Assembly (NCBI GenBank): GCA_910589415.1
Contig: OU342633.1
Location: 35,966,210-36,030,209, forward strand
DNA: 64,000 nt
DNA from: Malachius bipustulatus
Lineage: Eukaryota > Arthropoda > Insecta > Coleoptera > Melyridae
Direction: 5' to 3'
Shown here: one piece after another, positions 46,843 through 57,957 of the stretch
Layout of the letters: each line of letters opens with the position of its first letter
How positions within the stretch are numbered: the stretch's first letter is position 1
Position numbers and translations under genes: made by a program
The notes under the pieces: generated by a model
Database searches by the model: none
What the model was told of the DNA's origin: nothing
The model's input: only the letters and a program-made list of their open reading frames with translations

Positions 46843-47365
46843 CAAAAAATACGCTAAAATATTAATACCGGACACTCCTATACCTATACCTATACCTATA
46901 GCATTGCAACAGGTTGCGTCCATTTTAGCAGCGCCGCCAAGCATGAACTGGGGACACTAAAAATTAAATTTGGTGAAACATATAGCGGGAGTTTTAAATA
47001 TCAACGCTGAATAGAAAAGCCCTTAAAATTAATTAGACGGAGGAAATTGGGACGAAGTATTATAATACAACAATAAACAACAAAGTTTTCAATATGTTTA
47101 TTATATTAACAATAATTAACTACTATTACACACAATATTGTTAATATCTTTAGGCAAATACATTAGATGATAATACGTGCAGCTCTCCGCTATTTACATG
47201 TAATAAAAGTGAAGTATGAAAAGGAGGCGCCATCTACACGCCTCGATCGCTAACTACACAAGACACCGGATATGAAAAGCACGGATGTAATATAAATTAT
47301 ATTCACAGACATAATAAAATTATCTAGAGTTTTTGGTGCATCAGGTAATGTTGGGGTTGACGCAG

Positions 47366-47480
47366 AGCTAGGCAGGAGTACTTGAAAGAGTACTCGTAAA
47401 TAAATTGAAATTCGAGTACGAAACTCCGAAAATGTACTCGTAATGTGTATGGGTACGACTAATACTCGTGAAAACACGTA
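47366..47480. repeat. GAGTACTCG-rich repeat, copy 2
   Basis: AGAGCTAGGCAGGAGTACTT, repeated GTACTCGTAA words and AATACTCGTGAAAACACG match 2688-2850. The adjacent 47508-47600 (GCGCAGCCTATGACGTCAGG) matches 3005-3055 and 400-490, so both pieces travel together. Confidence 0.5.
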
Positions 47481-48118
47481 TATATAATTATTATACAAAC
47501 ATATCAGTGCGCAGCCTATGACGTCAGGCTTGTGACACCTACATACAATACAGCAGCAGTAATAATAATGTGAATTAGTGGTTTATTTCGATGTTTATTG
47601 CATTTTTGTTGAAATATTTTTAATTATGGTACCCGTATGTGCGCAACTGTTTAATCCACCAAGTTTCGTTTGCATAACTCGACTGGTTTCAAAGCAAATA
47701 AATAAGTCGTCAGTTTTTAAGTAAACCTATAACACCCCTGTATCTGGAAAACGAAGCATTTGCGCACATTCGTTTATACATATAGCAAACTGACTTATCA
47801 TGAAGAATCACCACCTGAAGTTTGTCGCACTTATTTACTAACACCCTGTATAGGTAGCAGTCTCATTATTATATACCTACTTCACGTAAAATAAAACAGC
47901 ATATTTAATTGTGAGTTTTTTTTTTTTTATTTAATATTTTTATATTTCATTTTTGTTCGTAGTCGCTCTGTATTGTTTTCGTTTTTTCGATTTACAAAAG
48001 CCTTAATTAGTATTAATTAATTAGATCGTGGAGAGAGGGGTGACAAAGGTCTGGAATTCATGATGGCCTCAATTTGTACGAGTAACGTATACATCTCTTC
48101 AAATCTGTAACAAGTTCA

Positions 48119-48790
48119 ATATGAACAACTTTGGTCACCATACATATAAACAAGCAAATAATTATAAGACTTTGAAACCCTACAACCACGCCCCTTCGTA
48201 TCATTTAAATTCATTGGACCAGCATAGTCCACCCAAGTATTTTGAAAAGGGTAAGAAGAATTAATTCTGCAAGCTGGCAAATTACCCATTATTGGAGTTA
48301 TTATTTTTGACGCAACACGAAAACACCTCACACATTCGTGAAACACTCTTTTTGTCGTATAATATATACGACGTCGGGAAGATATAATATCTTCCCGAAA
48401 TTGCCCAAAATCGCTCTCGCTAATAATAGGTGTTGCGGGCCAGCATGCAACAAACGCAAATGTTCCCTTGTAAATATTAATTTCGTTAACCAATTTTTTG
48501 CCGGTAACAGAATTGGATGATGTTTATCCATATCAAATTCAGAATTCACCAACCTTACTCCAACGCGAATCAAAACTTTTTCATCCAAGAAAGGGTTCAA
48601 ATTTCGAATTGACGGAGCCACATTACATTGCTGCAATGTTCTGTTGAAATAGTTCTTTCAGCAAAGCATCTCGTTTGTACATATTTAACCAAAACCATTA
48701 AGGAATTATTTAGGTCTTCCGATGACAATAGGCAAATACATCTATCTTGTCTTGGCTTTACGCAATTATTCGCAACACGTTTTGTAATTA
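48119..48790 (-). pseudogene. Old BEL/Pao pol fragment (RNase H end to integrase start)
   Basis: Two overlapping minus-strand frames (48636-48328 and 48493-48116) carry LNPFLDEKVLIRVG, HPILLPAKN, a damaged HHCC region (CVRCFRV) and WVDYAGPMNL, all aligned to the same part of the intact-looking element at 50952-52400. Frames shift repeatedly. It is much more diverged than the neighbouring BEL copy, so it belongs to an older insertion of another BEL lineage. Confidence 0.75.
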
Positions 48791-49406
48791 GAATTAGAAT
48801 AAACTACTAGTCAAAAAGTTTATAAATCATAAGCAAAGTAAACGTCAGATTGACGTTTCGTTCAATTAAATTGACATTTCAAATCAACGTTAGTTAGATA
48901 TCGCGCCGCTTGGGCGACAGTAACTTCCGGTGACAATTTTCAGTGGAAGCTGCACGTATTATTATCTAGTGTATTTGCTTTAGGTATGAATATTTCAAAA
49001 AGATTGAATCGCTATATACCTAAGTGTAAGCCTTTTATTTGCCGCAATTCCAATTAATGTGCTTCCTTGCAGTGTTAAAGGTCTATTATTTGCTGGATTA
49101 ACAAAATTTTCCTCTTTGAAATGATCAGTACAAAATAATATGGTGAGAAATCGGCTTCGACACTCCACACTTTTTCAAAATTTCGTCATTCATCGATGTT
49201 ATTATAACCTATTTCTTGTTCCTATTTCCTCAGCATAGTTATAAAATATTAATAAGTTTATTTACGCGGCTTCTAAAGTTAACTTTATACATAATTCTTT
49301 ATTGCTGCTTGGAACACCGTGGAAAGATCTGGACATGCTTAACAATCCATATAGTTGGAGCAACCGCACACAGCACATATTTTCCAGACATTATGTTCAC
49401 TTTTAT

Positions 49407-50811
49407 TGTTATCGTGTGACTTCTGGGTATTATTTTCAGAAGTAAAACACTCAAACTTGCGATGAATAGTAATGCTTTTAATTAGGACGAAATTACAACA
49501 TGACTTCGGTCAGACATTTTTTCTGACACTGTCATAATAACAATACATAATAATGAGGCGGGTGCCTACCCTCTTGACACCAGTTTTTGTAGACTCACCT
49601 TCTTTCTGGCTGTCAAGGGGTTGGACCGCTATCAAGTGGGCCGAGCGGTTTGCCAATGATAGTGGTCAGAGAGGTGTGAGGCACGCAGATTCGGGGGCTG
49701 CTAAGAGTAGAGCCCTCTTTATGTGAAATTCAGTGTTAGGGTGGTCAAGGGTGATAAATATGAACACCAAAGTTATGATTAAAATTATTTACTAAATAAA
49801 ATAAAATAAAATTACACTACTGAGATATCACTTAATTATTTCATTATCTAATATACTAAATTTCGATTATAAAACTGATATGCAAAGTTTAACAAAAAAT
49901 TAATTTTAGAAAAAAAACAAAAAAACAAACTTTAGAAAAAAAAACTATCTTACGTACAATCTGACTCTACTCAACTACCCTTTTTTATTTGTGGGAATGG
50001 TGCTGTGGCGGTACCTGATCTGATTAATTTAATTTTAGTTTCACAGGTGACGTCAATAAAAAAAAAATCAAAATAAAATTTCTTTAAATAAAAAAAAATA
50101 AAATTAATAAAAATCTTTCGAACGAAAAAACAGTGAAGTTCTAGTGTTAGTCTCATCGACTTACTACTTAGACGTAGCCCTTGGATTTGCCCTTTCTGTA
50201 GCTCTGACTGCAGCTCTGCTGGGTATCTCCCCGTCAAAGGAACAAACTCACTCACTCGCGTTTACTTTTAAATTCTCGCGCGAACGCCCTGACCGTCCTC
50301 TTCGGTCCCCGAATCACCACTAACTTTTTGGTTTCTAAACCCCTTTCCAAATCAGTTACTCTTTCTCGGGTTTCGAAATGTGATTTTCACTGGAGTGTTG
50401 CCACTTTGACTTTTATTTACCGGTCGTCCAGTTACTTGACGTAGGTAAATGAAAGCTAGGTGCATTCTGATAGGGAAATGACAACCATGCAAGTTGTTCC
50501 AGGTTACCATGCGTTCTACAGTCAGCGTTACATTAAAAAATTCAGCTAGCGTCATTAAAATTTTGCCGCGGTGGTTGTTTCTTGGCCTAGTTAAATTGTT
50601 TTTGCGTTTCGTTCACGACGCCTAATATTGCTTAAAAATTAAATATGCAGTATTTCGAAATTGTGCAATTTCATTGACTCCTGATTAAGTAAAATATGTA
50701 ATTTAATTATAATTTATTTTCTTTTTAAAACTAAGTAACTATGCCAAAAAAAATACCGCGACTATCCTGGCTCTGCCACAATAATTATCATTGTTAACAA
50801 AAACAGTAACA
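49407..50811 (-). repeat. 3' LTR of the BEL element, 1405 bp
   Basis: Extends from TGTTATCGTG to CAGTAACA. Its first about 150 bp and last about 30 bp match the short 5' LTR almost perfectly; the middle 1.23 kb exists only here. The frames at 49971-50255 and 50352-50555 within it are probably not genes. Confidence 0.8.
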
Positions 50812-50830
50812 TATCGCCCCCCTTGAAAGG
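50812..50830 (-). other. Polypurine tract of the BEL element
   Basis: On the minus strand AAGGGGGGCGATA directly precedes the LTR start TGTTACTG, the expected place for plus-strand priming. Confidence 0.7.
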
Positions 50831-50951
50831 CCAGGCTTTCAAAATGAATACAACAATAATATAACAGTTCTTGCTTAATGCACTACCTAGGTAGGTATAA
50901 TAACAAAAATCAATGTTTGTAACAAATGTAAATTGTAAATCATCACGGTTG

Positions 50952-52119
50952 CTACTCGATGGGTAGCAACGCTAGTTTGTTTATTCCACGTTTCACTGCA
51001 CTATTTTTTGTCTTGATGGTGGCGACTCTCGTAACATTGTCCTTGCCGGGGTGAATCTCTAGAATCTTACCTAACGGCCATAGCAATGGTGCAGTGCTGT
51101 CATCCTTTAGGAGGACGATGGAACCGACGTGGAAAGAGGCCGGCTTGTCGAATTGCCACTTATTTCTTGTTTGTAGCTGGTTTAAATATTCATTTTTCCA
51201 TCGGAACCAGAAGTGTTGTCCGATTTGCTGGAGGTGTCTGTACCTCTTCGTGTAGTTCGTTTGTGCATCCATCAGCTCTCTTTCGGGAATTGATGTCAAT
51301 TGCTCGCCAATTAGGAAATGAGCTGGTGTTATAACCTCAAGGTCATTGGGATCGGGAGACATAGGAACTAATGGCCTTGAATTTAAAATTGCCTCGATTT
51401 GTGTAGCCAAAGTATAAAACTCTTCGTAAGTTAAATGAGTAGCATTCATAACACGCTTTAAGCAGTGCTTAAAAGACTTTACGGCTGCTTCGTGTAAGCC
51501 GCCAAAGTGAGGCGATCTTGCTGGCAAAAAATGCCATTTGATTTTTGAATGTGTCAAATAATTTTGCATGTTATTATCATTTTTGATTAAACCTTGAACC
51601 TTAATTAACTCGTTGTTGCAACCTACAAAATTTGTTGCATTATCAGTGTAGATATTAGAGCAAAGACCTCGTCTCGAGACAAATCGCTTTAGTAGGCTTA
51701 AAAAACCTTCGCTTGTTAAATCCGAAATTACCTCAATGTGTACCGCCTTGGTTACAAGACATACGAAAATGCATACGTAGCCCTTTACTAATTTATTGGA
51801 TCGCAATTTACTTGCCTTAAGGTCAAAAGGACCTGCGTAATCGATTCCAACGGAAAGAAACGGACGTGATGGTGTGAGACGAACGCTTGGTAACTCACCC
51901 ATCTTTGGAATGACATTTGCATGAGGTTTACACCTGAAACAGGTTACACACTTCCTCAATAGCGATTTAACTACTTGTTTGCCATTAATTGGCCAATATT
52001 TTTGCCTAATATGAGATAAGGTACACTGGGCGCCAGAATGAAAGGTACGCTTATGCTCATGATCTACAACTAGATTCGTAAAAATATGTTTTGCTGGTAA
52101 CACTATCGGATGTTTAACA
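50952..52119 (-). pseudogene. BEL integrase region, separated by a frameshift
   Basis: The open frame 52103-50952 (383 codons from a GTG, not a true start) encodes the whole integrase. It has a zinc-binding HHCC (H14/H22...C/C in the first 60 residues), a DDE core visible in VGIDYAGPF, IYTDNATNFVG and GGLHEAAVKS, and a C-terminal domain. The frame continues upstream of 52103 into sequence homologous to the end of the pol ORF, but shifted by one base near 52110. Pol therefore ends early (stop at 52120) and integrase would not be made as part of it. Otherwise free of stops, so the shift looks recent. Confidence 0.88.
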
Positions 52120-55100
52120 TCATACTGGTAGTTTGGAATATTTTAACCTGCCGCCAAGTCTTATTACTCCTTGTTCATCGAGAAATGGAGATAATGACTT
52201 TAATTTACTTTTAGGTGACACACAATTGCTTGTTTTTAATGTCTTTAATTCACTAGCGAAATGTTCTGATTGTACTAACTTCACGAGAGCTGTCGTACTC
52301 CGTTCGATTTCATTTGTCGTCAAATGATTTTTAAGTCTCTCATCGACCGGTAATTTCAAATTATGAAAGAATCGCAGGCAATAACCAGCAACACGAATTA
52401 ACTTATTCAAGTCGGAAAATTTCTCGAAAATACTTAAATCGTTGAATTCTTGCTCTTGAACCACGCGAGTCATTCGAATTCCCGGTATGTCGATTTTTTG
52501 GCTAGCGAAATGTGCTATGTTTGAATTTTCAGGCCACTTGTCGGTTTCAAAGAAAAATCTAGGACCATGCAACCATAGTTCGGAATGAACTAAATTTTTT
52601 AAGCTTGATCCGCGTGAAATTATATCGGCGGGGTTTTCCTGAGAAGGAACATGGTGCCAATCACGTATCTTAGTGAGTTGCTGAATTTCGGTCACTCTAT
52701 TGGCTTCGAAAGTTTTCCAAGTTTTAGGTTCATTAGCGATCCAACACAATACAATTGTTGAATCTGTCCACAAAAAAGTACGGGTTATATCGAGTCGCAA
52801 AGCTTTTACACACTTTACATACAATCTCGCAAGCAAAAGAGCACCCATGAGTTCGAGTCGCGGCAACGATAACGACTTTAATGGACTAACTCTGGATTTC
52901 GCACAAAGTAAGTGACTTTCAATTTTTGAATTGATATCTATTGAGCGAAGGAAGATACAACAAGCATATGCTTGTTCACTTGCATCTGCAAAACCATGTA
53001 TTTCGATTTCTTGGGGTTGCTTTACCAAAACATGACGAGGAACTTGCATAATTCCGACTCGAGATATTTCATCTTTTAACTCATCTAACCATTTTGAAAT
53101 TAAATTATCTGGAACTTCATCGTCCCAATCAATATTTAATTGCCACAGTTTTTGAATAATCAATTTTGCCCTAACTGATAAAGGACCAAGGATTCCCAAG
53201 GGATCAAATATTTTAGCAACGAATGAAAGTATCGTTCTTTTTGTAATTTTTCTTATATCTGAGGGAATATCTTGGGCGTTATATTCGAACTTATCGACCT
53301 TTGGCAACCATGAAATGCCGAGAGTTTTTACACTTGTATTGTCTGAGATAGAATATTTCGCACTGTCGCTGTTATCATCTTCAATATTGTTTAGAACTCT
53401 TGGTTCGTTAGATTGAAGCTTCCTCAACTTAAATCCGTAATCAGACAAAATTTGACAAATATTCTTTTTTAGCTTAACAAGAGATTCGAAATCACTCGCT
53501 CCCGTGAGAAGATCGTCTACGTAAAAATCCGAACGAATGGTATCACTTTCAAATGGTGAATTTTCTTCGTTATCAATCGCTATTTGAACTAAAGAGCGTG
53601 TTGACAAAAAAGACGCTGAAGCAGTTCCGTAGGTAACCGTGTTTAATTGAAAATGTTTAACTTCTTCGTTAAGATTGTTTCTCCAAAGAATTCTTTGCAA
53701 AATTCGATGATCTGGATGTATCAAAATCTGACGATACATTTTTTCCAAATCTCCGATTAGCACTAAATTGTGCTTTCTAAAACGAATTATGATAGATAAC
53801 AAATCTTCTTGACCTGCTACCACCCATCCCAGTAATGATTTCTGAAGTATGGGTAAATTCGGTCCAAGCCTTATTTTACCTGCGCACAATAAATTAAAAA
53901 ACACCTCACATCCCAAAAGCATGTCCACTTCAGATGGATAATTAAAACAAGAATCTGCCAAAGGCAGCTCCGAGGGGATGTTTAACTTAGATGCATCAAA
54001 ATAATTTTGAGGAGTCGATCCACAAATTTTGGGTAAAATTAAAAAGGATAATTTTGTTTTGTAGCTTGTGTGCATCGAGGAGATATTTACTTCTACCCGT
54101 TCAGAAATATTCATTTTCACCTGATTTATTCCAATTACGGGAATATCGATTTTTGAAGCATTTAATCGTAATTTTTTTACCATATTATTAGTAATAAAAT
54201 TTGACTGCGAGGCACTGTCTAAAAGTACTCTGCATGTCACAATATTTTTGTCTCTATCAAAAGCGTTTATCACGGCTGTGCATAATAGTGCAAAATGACC
54301 TTTAGTATCTTGACACGAGTTTGACAACACGTGAGAGACGCTGGCATGGTATTTATTTTCTAAATGTTCGCCTTCTGACGAAGAGTTTTGATTTTGCGAT
54401 TGATTTTGACTCATATTTTGATCATGCGCAATTGAAGGACTCAATTGATTCGCATTGTTTTGATTATTTTTATTTCGATGCAATAAAGTTGCGTGTCGTT
54501 CTTTACAGATTTTACAACCTGATGACTGACAGCTTGAGGTTTTATGCCCATAACGTAAGCAATTAGTACACAAATTCAAGCCCTTTGCCCTATTGGCGCG
54601 TTCCGTTAGAGACAGCTGCTTAAATTTGCCACAAAAATAAATAAAATGTTGCTCTTTACAGTGCGGACATTTTGGACGATATGAAGTATTGTTCATAGCA
54701 GTGAAAGATTTCGATTCGAAAGGTTTCTTACTTACCATACTTGGCAACGTTTTCGTATCTAAAGTTTCCAAAATTTGACAACGTTGTATTAGAAAGGTAT
54801 TGACGTCATCTATATTTGGAGATTCGATGTCTTTGCAATAGACCTCCCATTCGCGCCTCGTATTAGAATCAAATTTTGATGCTAAGATATAAATTAAAAT
54901 TGTATCCCAATTTTTTACGCTTTCACCTAAAGCGTCCAATGATCGAAAATTTTTGAAAAATGTATTCGAGAGACTACGTAACGATGTATGAGATTCCTTT
55001 GTCAAGGTTGGGATTTCCATAATTTCTCTAATATGTGAGTTTATGATTATTTTTTTATTTTTGTATCTTCGTTCCAGCAAGTCCCAGGCGATTTTATAAT

Positions 55101-55775
55101 TTTCGTCCGTGGGTGCTAATGATGCCAACATATTTTTTGGTTCGTCCTTAACAGAGCTTTCCAAATAGTAGAATTTTGTAACATCGGGTATCGTGTGATT
55201 ATTATGAATGATTGCCTTAAACATGTCACTGAACCTTTGCCAGTCACTGTAATTTCCGGTAAATTCCGGTACCTTTAAGACGGGTAAATTTGCTGCCACG
55301 TTTGGGAACATCGCATGTCTCGGCACCACTACATCGTTTCTGCCGCTGCTGGACAACCCGGTACTTTCCCCGTTCTCTGCAGGCATTACGTTGCGTAATT
55401 GCGCCTGCTGATTTACGCGGAGATAATAATCATCTAATAACTTTTGGGCTGCAGCTAATGTATCATAATAACGATTTTCAAATGATTCGCGTTCCTCATC
55501 GCATTGCTTTTCATCATAATAATCAGGGTAATCACATAAAAGTAATTCTTCAAACTGAGTTTGAACATCTTGAAATTTTGCTAATATGGGTGTTATGCTC
55601 TGAAAGCGTATAGTTGAAGACTCTCGATGGGTTGTTTTGAGATATCAAACTTAGTGGTCAAAAAGGTTGAAATCTAGTTAGCTCGGCTTTTAAATTGCTT
55701 TCTATTATTTTTTATGCGGTTTAAATCAATTTGACATTGAGGCTCTGTTTCGGTTTCTCCCTCTTCATCAGACAT
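52120..55775 (-). pseudogene. BEL gag-pol (gag, protease, partial RT, RNase H)
   Basis: Main open frame 55386-52120, 1088 codons. DUF1759-type gag (about 34-210), zinc-knuckle region (CPHCKEQH, CTNCLRYGH, CKICKERH; 240-298), aspartic protease DSAS (D390), LGWVVAGQ (519-526), then directly EDLLSIIIRFRKHN and GDLEKMYRQI, RT catalytic YVDD (622-625), RNase H with FADAS, RLELMGA and WTDST. About 180-200 residues normally found between LGWVVAGQ and the RT palm are missing in frame. The gag reading upstream of 55386 is homologous back to an ATG at 55775 (MSDEEGETETEP) but has a stop and shifts near 55670, so 55386 is not the natural start. Confidence 0.9.
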
Positions 55776-56155
55776 TTTGATTTCTCCGCTTTTTGACGAT
55801 TCTTTTTTTTTATTTTTGCTTTTTAAGCCTATAAAAACGAGCGATTAACTAACCGTGATATATTTAGTCACTAGTCAGCTACTAAATGCAACAATCTTGT
55901 AGATATTTGCGATATGAAATCGAGAAATTGGGTTTGAAAACGAGTAGGTTATTAGTATTTTTTTTTTTTTTTTTTTTTAAAGAGGGAGCATCGGTCTTAA
56001 CTGTGTAGGTAAGACATAGTCGCTCCACTCTGGTAATTTGGCTTTGAGACGAACTCTTTAGCCACACACACTTTTAAATTTATATTTTGCCTTTAAAACC
56101 TTCGATCGCTTGTTTTACTTTTCACAGACATTCGAAAATGAATCTGAAAAGTAAA

Positions 56156-56228
56156 GCGGGCCGAGGTGAGTTTCGAACCCGCGATCTATGGCTTCGTGAG
56201 CCAGCGGAGTACCACTAGGCCACGCAAG
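56156..56228 (-). tRNA. tRNA-like sequence, probably pseudogene or SINE head
   Basis: On the minus strand a perfect A-box-like TGGCCTAGTGGTA and B-box-like GGGTTCGAAACTC lie at tRNA spacing, with a hairpin TGGCT/AGCCA between. The acceptor stem does not pair and the anticodon loop is irregular, so a functional tRNA is unlikely. It sits in the BEL leader, next to a short hairpin (ACTTTTCA...TGAAAAGT). Confidence 0.35.
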
Positions 56229-56385
56229 TCACTGTTATTAGTATTATGATTATTGAATTGTAAATTACTTAAACATTCAAAAATCAGATACTACGAGAAT
56301 GAGTGAAACTTTGTGTCAACAAAATCTTGTAAACACTAGCGAAAAACGTGTTATTTATTACGATTTTGAAATCGAGAACGAGATT

Positions 56386-56607
56386 TTTTTATTTTTTATT
56401 TAACGAGAACTTGCTTGGTTCATACGCCCAGTACTTACTTTTATTAGTAAACGAGATTCTTTTTTTTTTATTTAACGAGAACTTGCTTGGTTCATACGCC
56501 CAGTACTTGCTTTTATTAGTAAGCGAGAGATTAAGTTTTTTTTTATTTAACGAGAAATTGATTGGTTCATACGCCCAGTATTTACTTTTATTAGTAAACG
56601 AGACTAT
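56386..56607. repeat. Three tandem copies of a 72-75 bp unit
   Basis: TTTAACGAGAACTTGCTTGG, CATACGCCCAGTACTT and TTTTATTAGTAAACGAGA recur at 56398, 56470 and 56545. Both period lengths are multiples of three, so the plus strand shows a repeated peptide. I regard that as incidental, since the strand opposes the host retrotransposon. Confidence 0.85.
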
Positions 56608-56790
56608 TTTTTACGATATGAGAATAACCTTTAATTTAAACATCTTGGCAATCATAAATCAAGACACAAATAGGTAACTAGGTAATGTTTTTATGGGTTG
56701 AGGTTTGGAAAATGGAAAGGACTGACCTTTTTTACTGTTGTTTTCTTCGCCTAATTTGCAGCGCTGGATCCGGCTCGAAGGACCATATTA

Positions 56791-56963
56791 TGTTATCGTG
56801 TGACTTCTGGGTATTATTTTCAGAAGTAAAACACTCAAACTTGCGATGAATAGTAATGCTTTTAATTAGGTTGAAATTACAACATGACTTCGGTCAGACA
56901 TTTTTTCTGACACTGTCATAATAAAATACATAATAATTATCATTGTTAACAAAAACAGTAACA
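56791..56963 (-). repeat. 5' LTR of the BEL element, deleted to 173 bp
   Basis: Identical at both ends to the 1405-bp LTR but lacking its middle. The junction ACATAATAATTATC combines ACATAATAAT and CAATAATTATC of the long copy, pointing to loss between short direct repeats (AATAAT). It probably lacks promoter and R sequences. Confidence 0.8.
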
Positions 56964-57260
56964 ACTTTAATACAGCGGTACATTATAAATGCCTATTTAA
57001 CTGCGTACGCAACAAAATTATCCGCTGATATAATGCTTTGAGAGTAACTTTAAATTCTTGAAACTAAAACGTTCAATTACTAATGACAAATTATTAATAA
57101 TAATTAATTATCATTGACTGCAGCTGTCAAAAACCGTGAAAAGTTACCTAACTTTGAATTTAAAAACAGCTTAGTGGTCCCAGTTCCTGCATGAGGGCGC
57201 TGTAAAAATGGTCGGAGGTTTTGAGAGGAAGTGTCCGGTATTAATATTTTAAGGTATTTG

Positions 57261-57500
57261 GTCATAATTTAATTAAAATTTTAGATAGTTTTGCAAAGAT
57301 TCTTGTAAGGTCTCAATGAGTGAATATATTAATATGGATAGTGATTGTTATGAAAATTCCCTTAATAATTGCAATTTGGATAATAAGGTAACTTTCCTTT
57401 GTACGTATTTGATAAAAATTTAATGATATCTGCGTGTTAATAGTAGCTGTACCCACAGACTATCATAATCATACCTTAAAAGATCGCCAACTCAATGTAA
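57261..57500 (+). repeat. Dispersed repeat, copy C, with first-exon-like frame
   Basis: Continues copy B after the 10.4-kb insertion. An ATG at 57317 opens a 25-codon frame (MSEYINMDSDCYENSLNN...) ending at AAG|GTAACT, matching copy A with several changes, mostly at separate codons. Beyond it GATATCTGCGTGTTAATAGT gives the empty site for the element at 42503-43946. Confidence 0.6.
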
Positions 57501-57957
57501 ATATTTTGGATACAAACTTGAGCGCCCCCTGCCCGCGAGGTGCCGTAACTAAAAAGCATTTATGGCGGTGGTGGGGGTATAGCGGTTGGCGGGATATTTA
57601 AATTTAAATTATATCTATGAGTTCTGGCTATTTGGAAGTCCACATAATAATTATTAATTAATACAATTTTCAATAATAACGTCAGCGCATATACGTTACT
57701 ATTGAAAAGTGCATTAATATTATTTGTGCATGGTTAAATGAAAAGAACAGGTACGTTTATTATTAACTTTTATTAATTAGTTTTTATAATTAAAAAACCT
57801 TCTTGCGCATCAATCGCAGAAATAGTGTATTTTTATGCGATTCAATAATAAATATTTTCTTCCTATTTTTTTTTTATAATGAATATAATGAAAAAATAAT
57901 CCGATTTTTTTTTGGGAAAACTCCCCACCTACCTACCAAAAAAAAAAGAATTATATC
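57501..57957. other. Spacer, nothing recognised
   Basis: Contains a GC-rich patch (57525-57595) and AT-rich sequence; no supported gene or complete repeat. Confidence 0.35.

Larger units (their letters stand above)
47149..48985. repeat. 1.84-kb block with 37-bp inverted ends
   Basis: GCAAATACATTAGATGATAA then TACGTGCAGCT (47153-47186) and its inverse AGCTGCACGTATTATTATCT then AGTGTATTTGC (48949-48979) pair with few mismatches. The block lies inside the 10.4-kb insertion and encloses both the GAGTACTCG repeat and an old BEL integrase fragment. It may be a second nested element. Confidence 0.45.
55776..56790 (-). other. BEL leader region
   Basis: Between the 5' LTR and the gag start. Contains a tRNA-like segment and a triple tandem repeat (listed separately), a long poly-T run at 55959-55979 and the primer-binding-type motif next to the LTR. 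The frame at 55882-56067 is low complexity. Confidence 0.5.
49407..56963 (-). mobile_element. BEL/Pao LTR retrotransposon
   Basis: 7.56 kb in minus orientation. The LTRs begin and end TGTTA...TAACA; gag, protease, RT, RNase H and integrase follow BEL order. A polypurine tract abuts the 3' LTR, and the leader after the 5' LTR contains GGTCCTTCGAGCCGGATC, a primer-binding-region motif common in this group. It is defective: stop/frameshifts in 5' gag, a large in-frame loss in RT, a frameshift before integrase and a 5' LTR reduced to 173 bp. Flanking pentamers (TTTAT and ACTTT) do not match. Confidence 0.92.
46843..57260. mobile_element. 10.4-kb nested insertion with inverted ends and 7-bp target duplication
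   Basis: Ends are inverted copies sharing AATATTAATACCGGACACT after CAAA...TAC (left 46843-46875, right 57228-57260). GTCATAA flanks both sides (46836-46842 and 57261-57267). The flanks are the two halves of the dispersed repeat that is continuous across this point in copy A. Most of the length is a BEL/Pao element (49407-56963) inserted later; without it about 2.86 kb remain, with an internal inverted pair and a BEL integrase relic. No transposase found, so the class is unknown. Confidence 0.7.

Noticed and set aside
49971..50555. Small ORFs in the long LTR as an accessory gene
   Set aside because: Low-complexity, no domain and located fully inside an LTR.
56156..56228. Functional tRNA gene
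   Set aside because: Acceptor and D stems do not pair and the anticodon loop lacks the usual U33; kept only as tRNA-like.
56348..56677. 109-codon ORF with a repeated hydrophobic peptide as a real protein
   Set aside because: Product of a three-copy tandem DNA repeat in the BEL leader on the opposite strand; unlikely to be translated.
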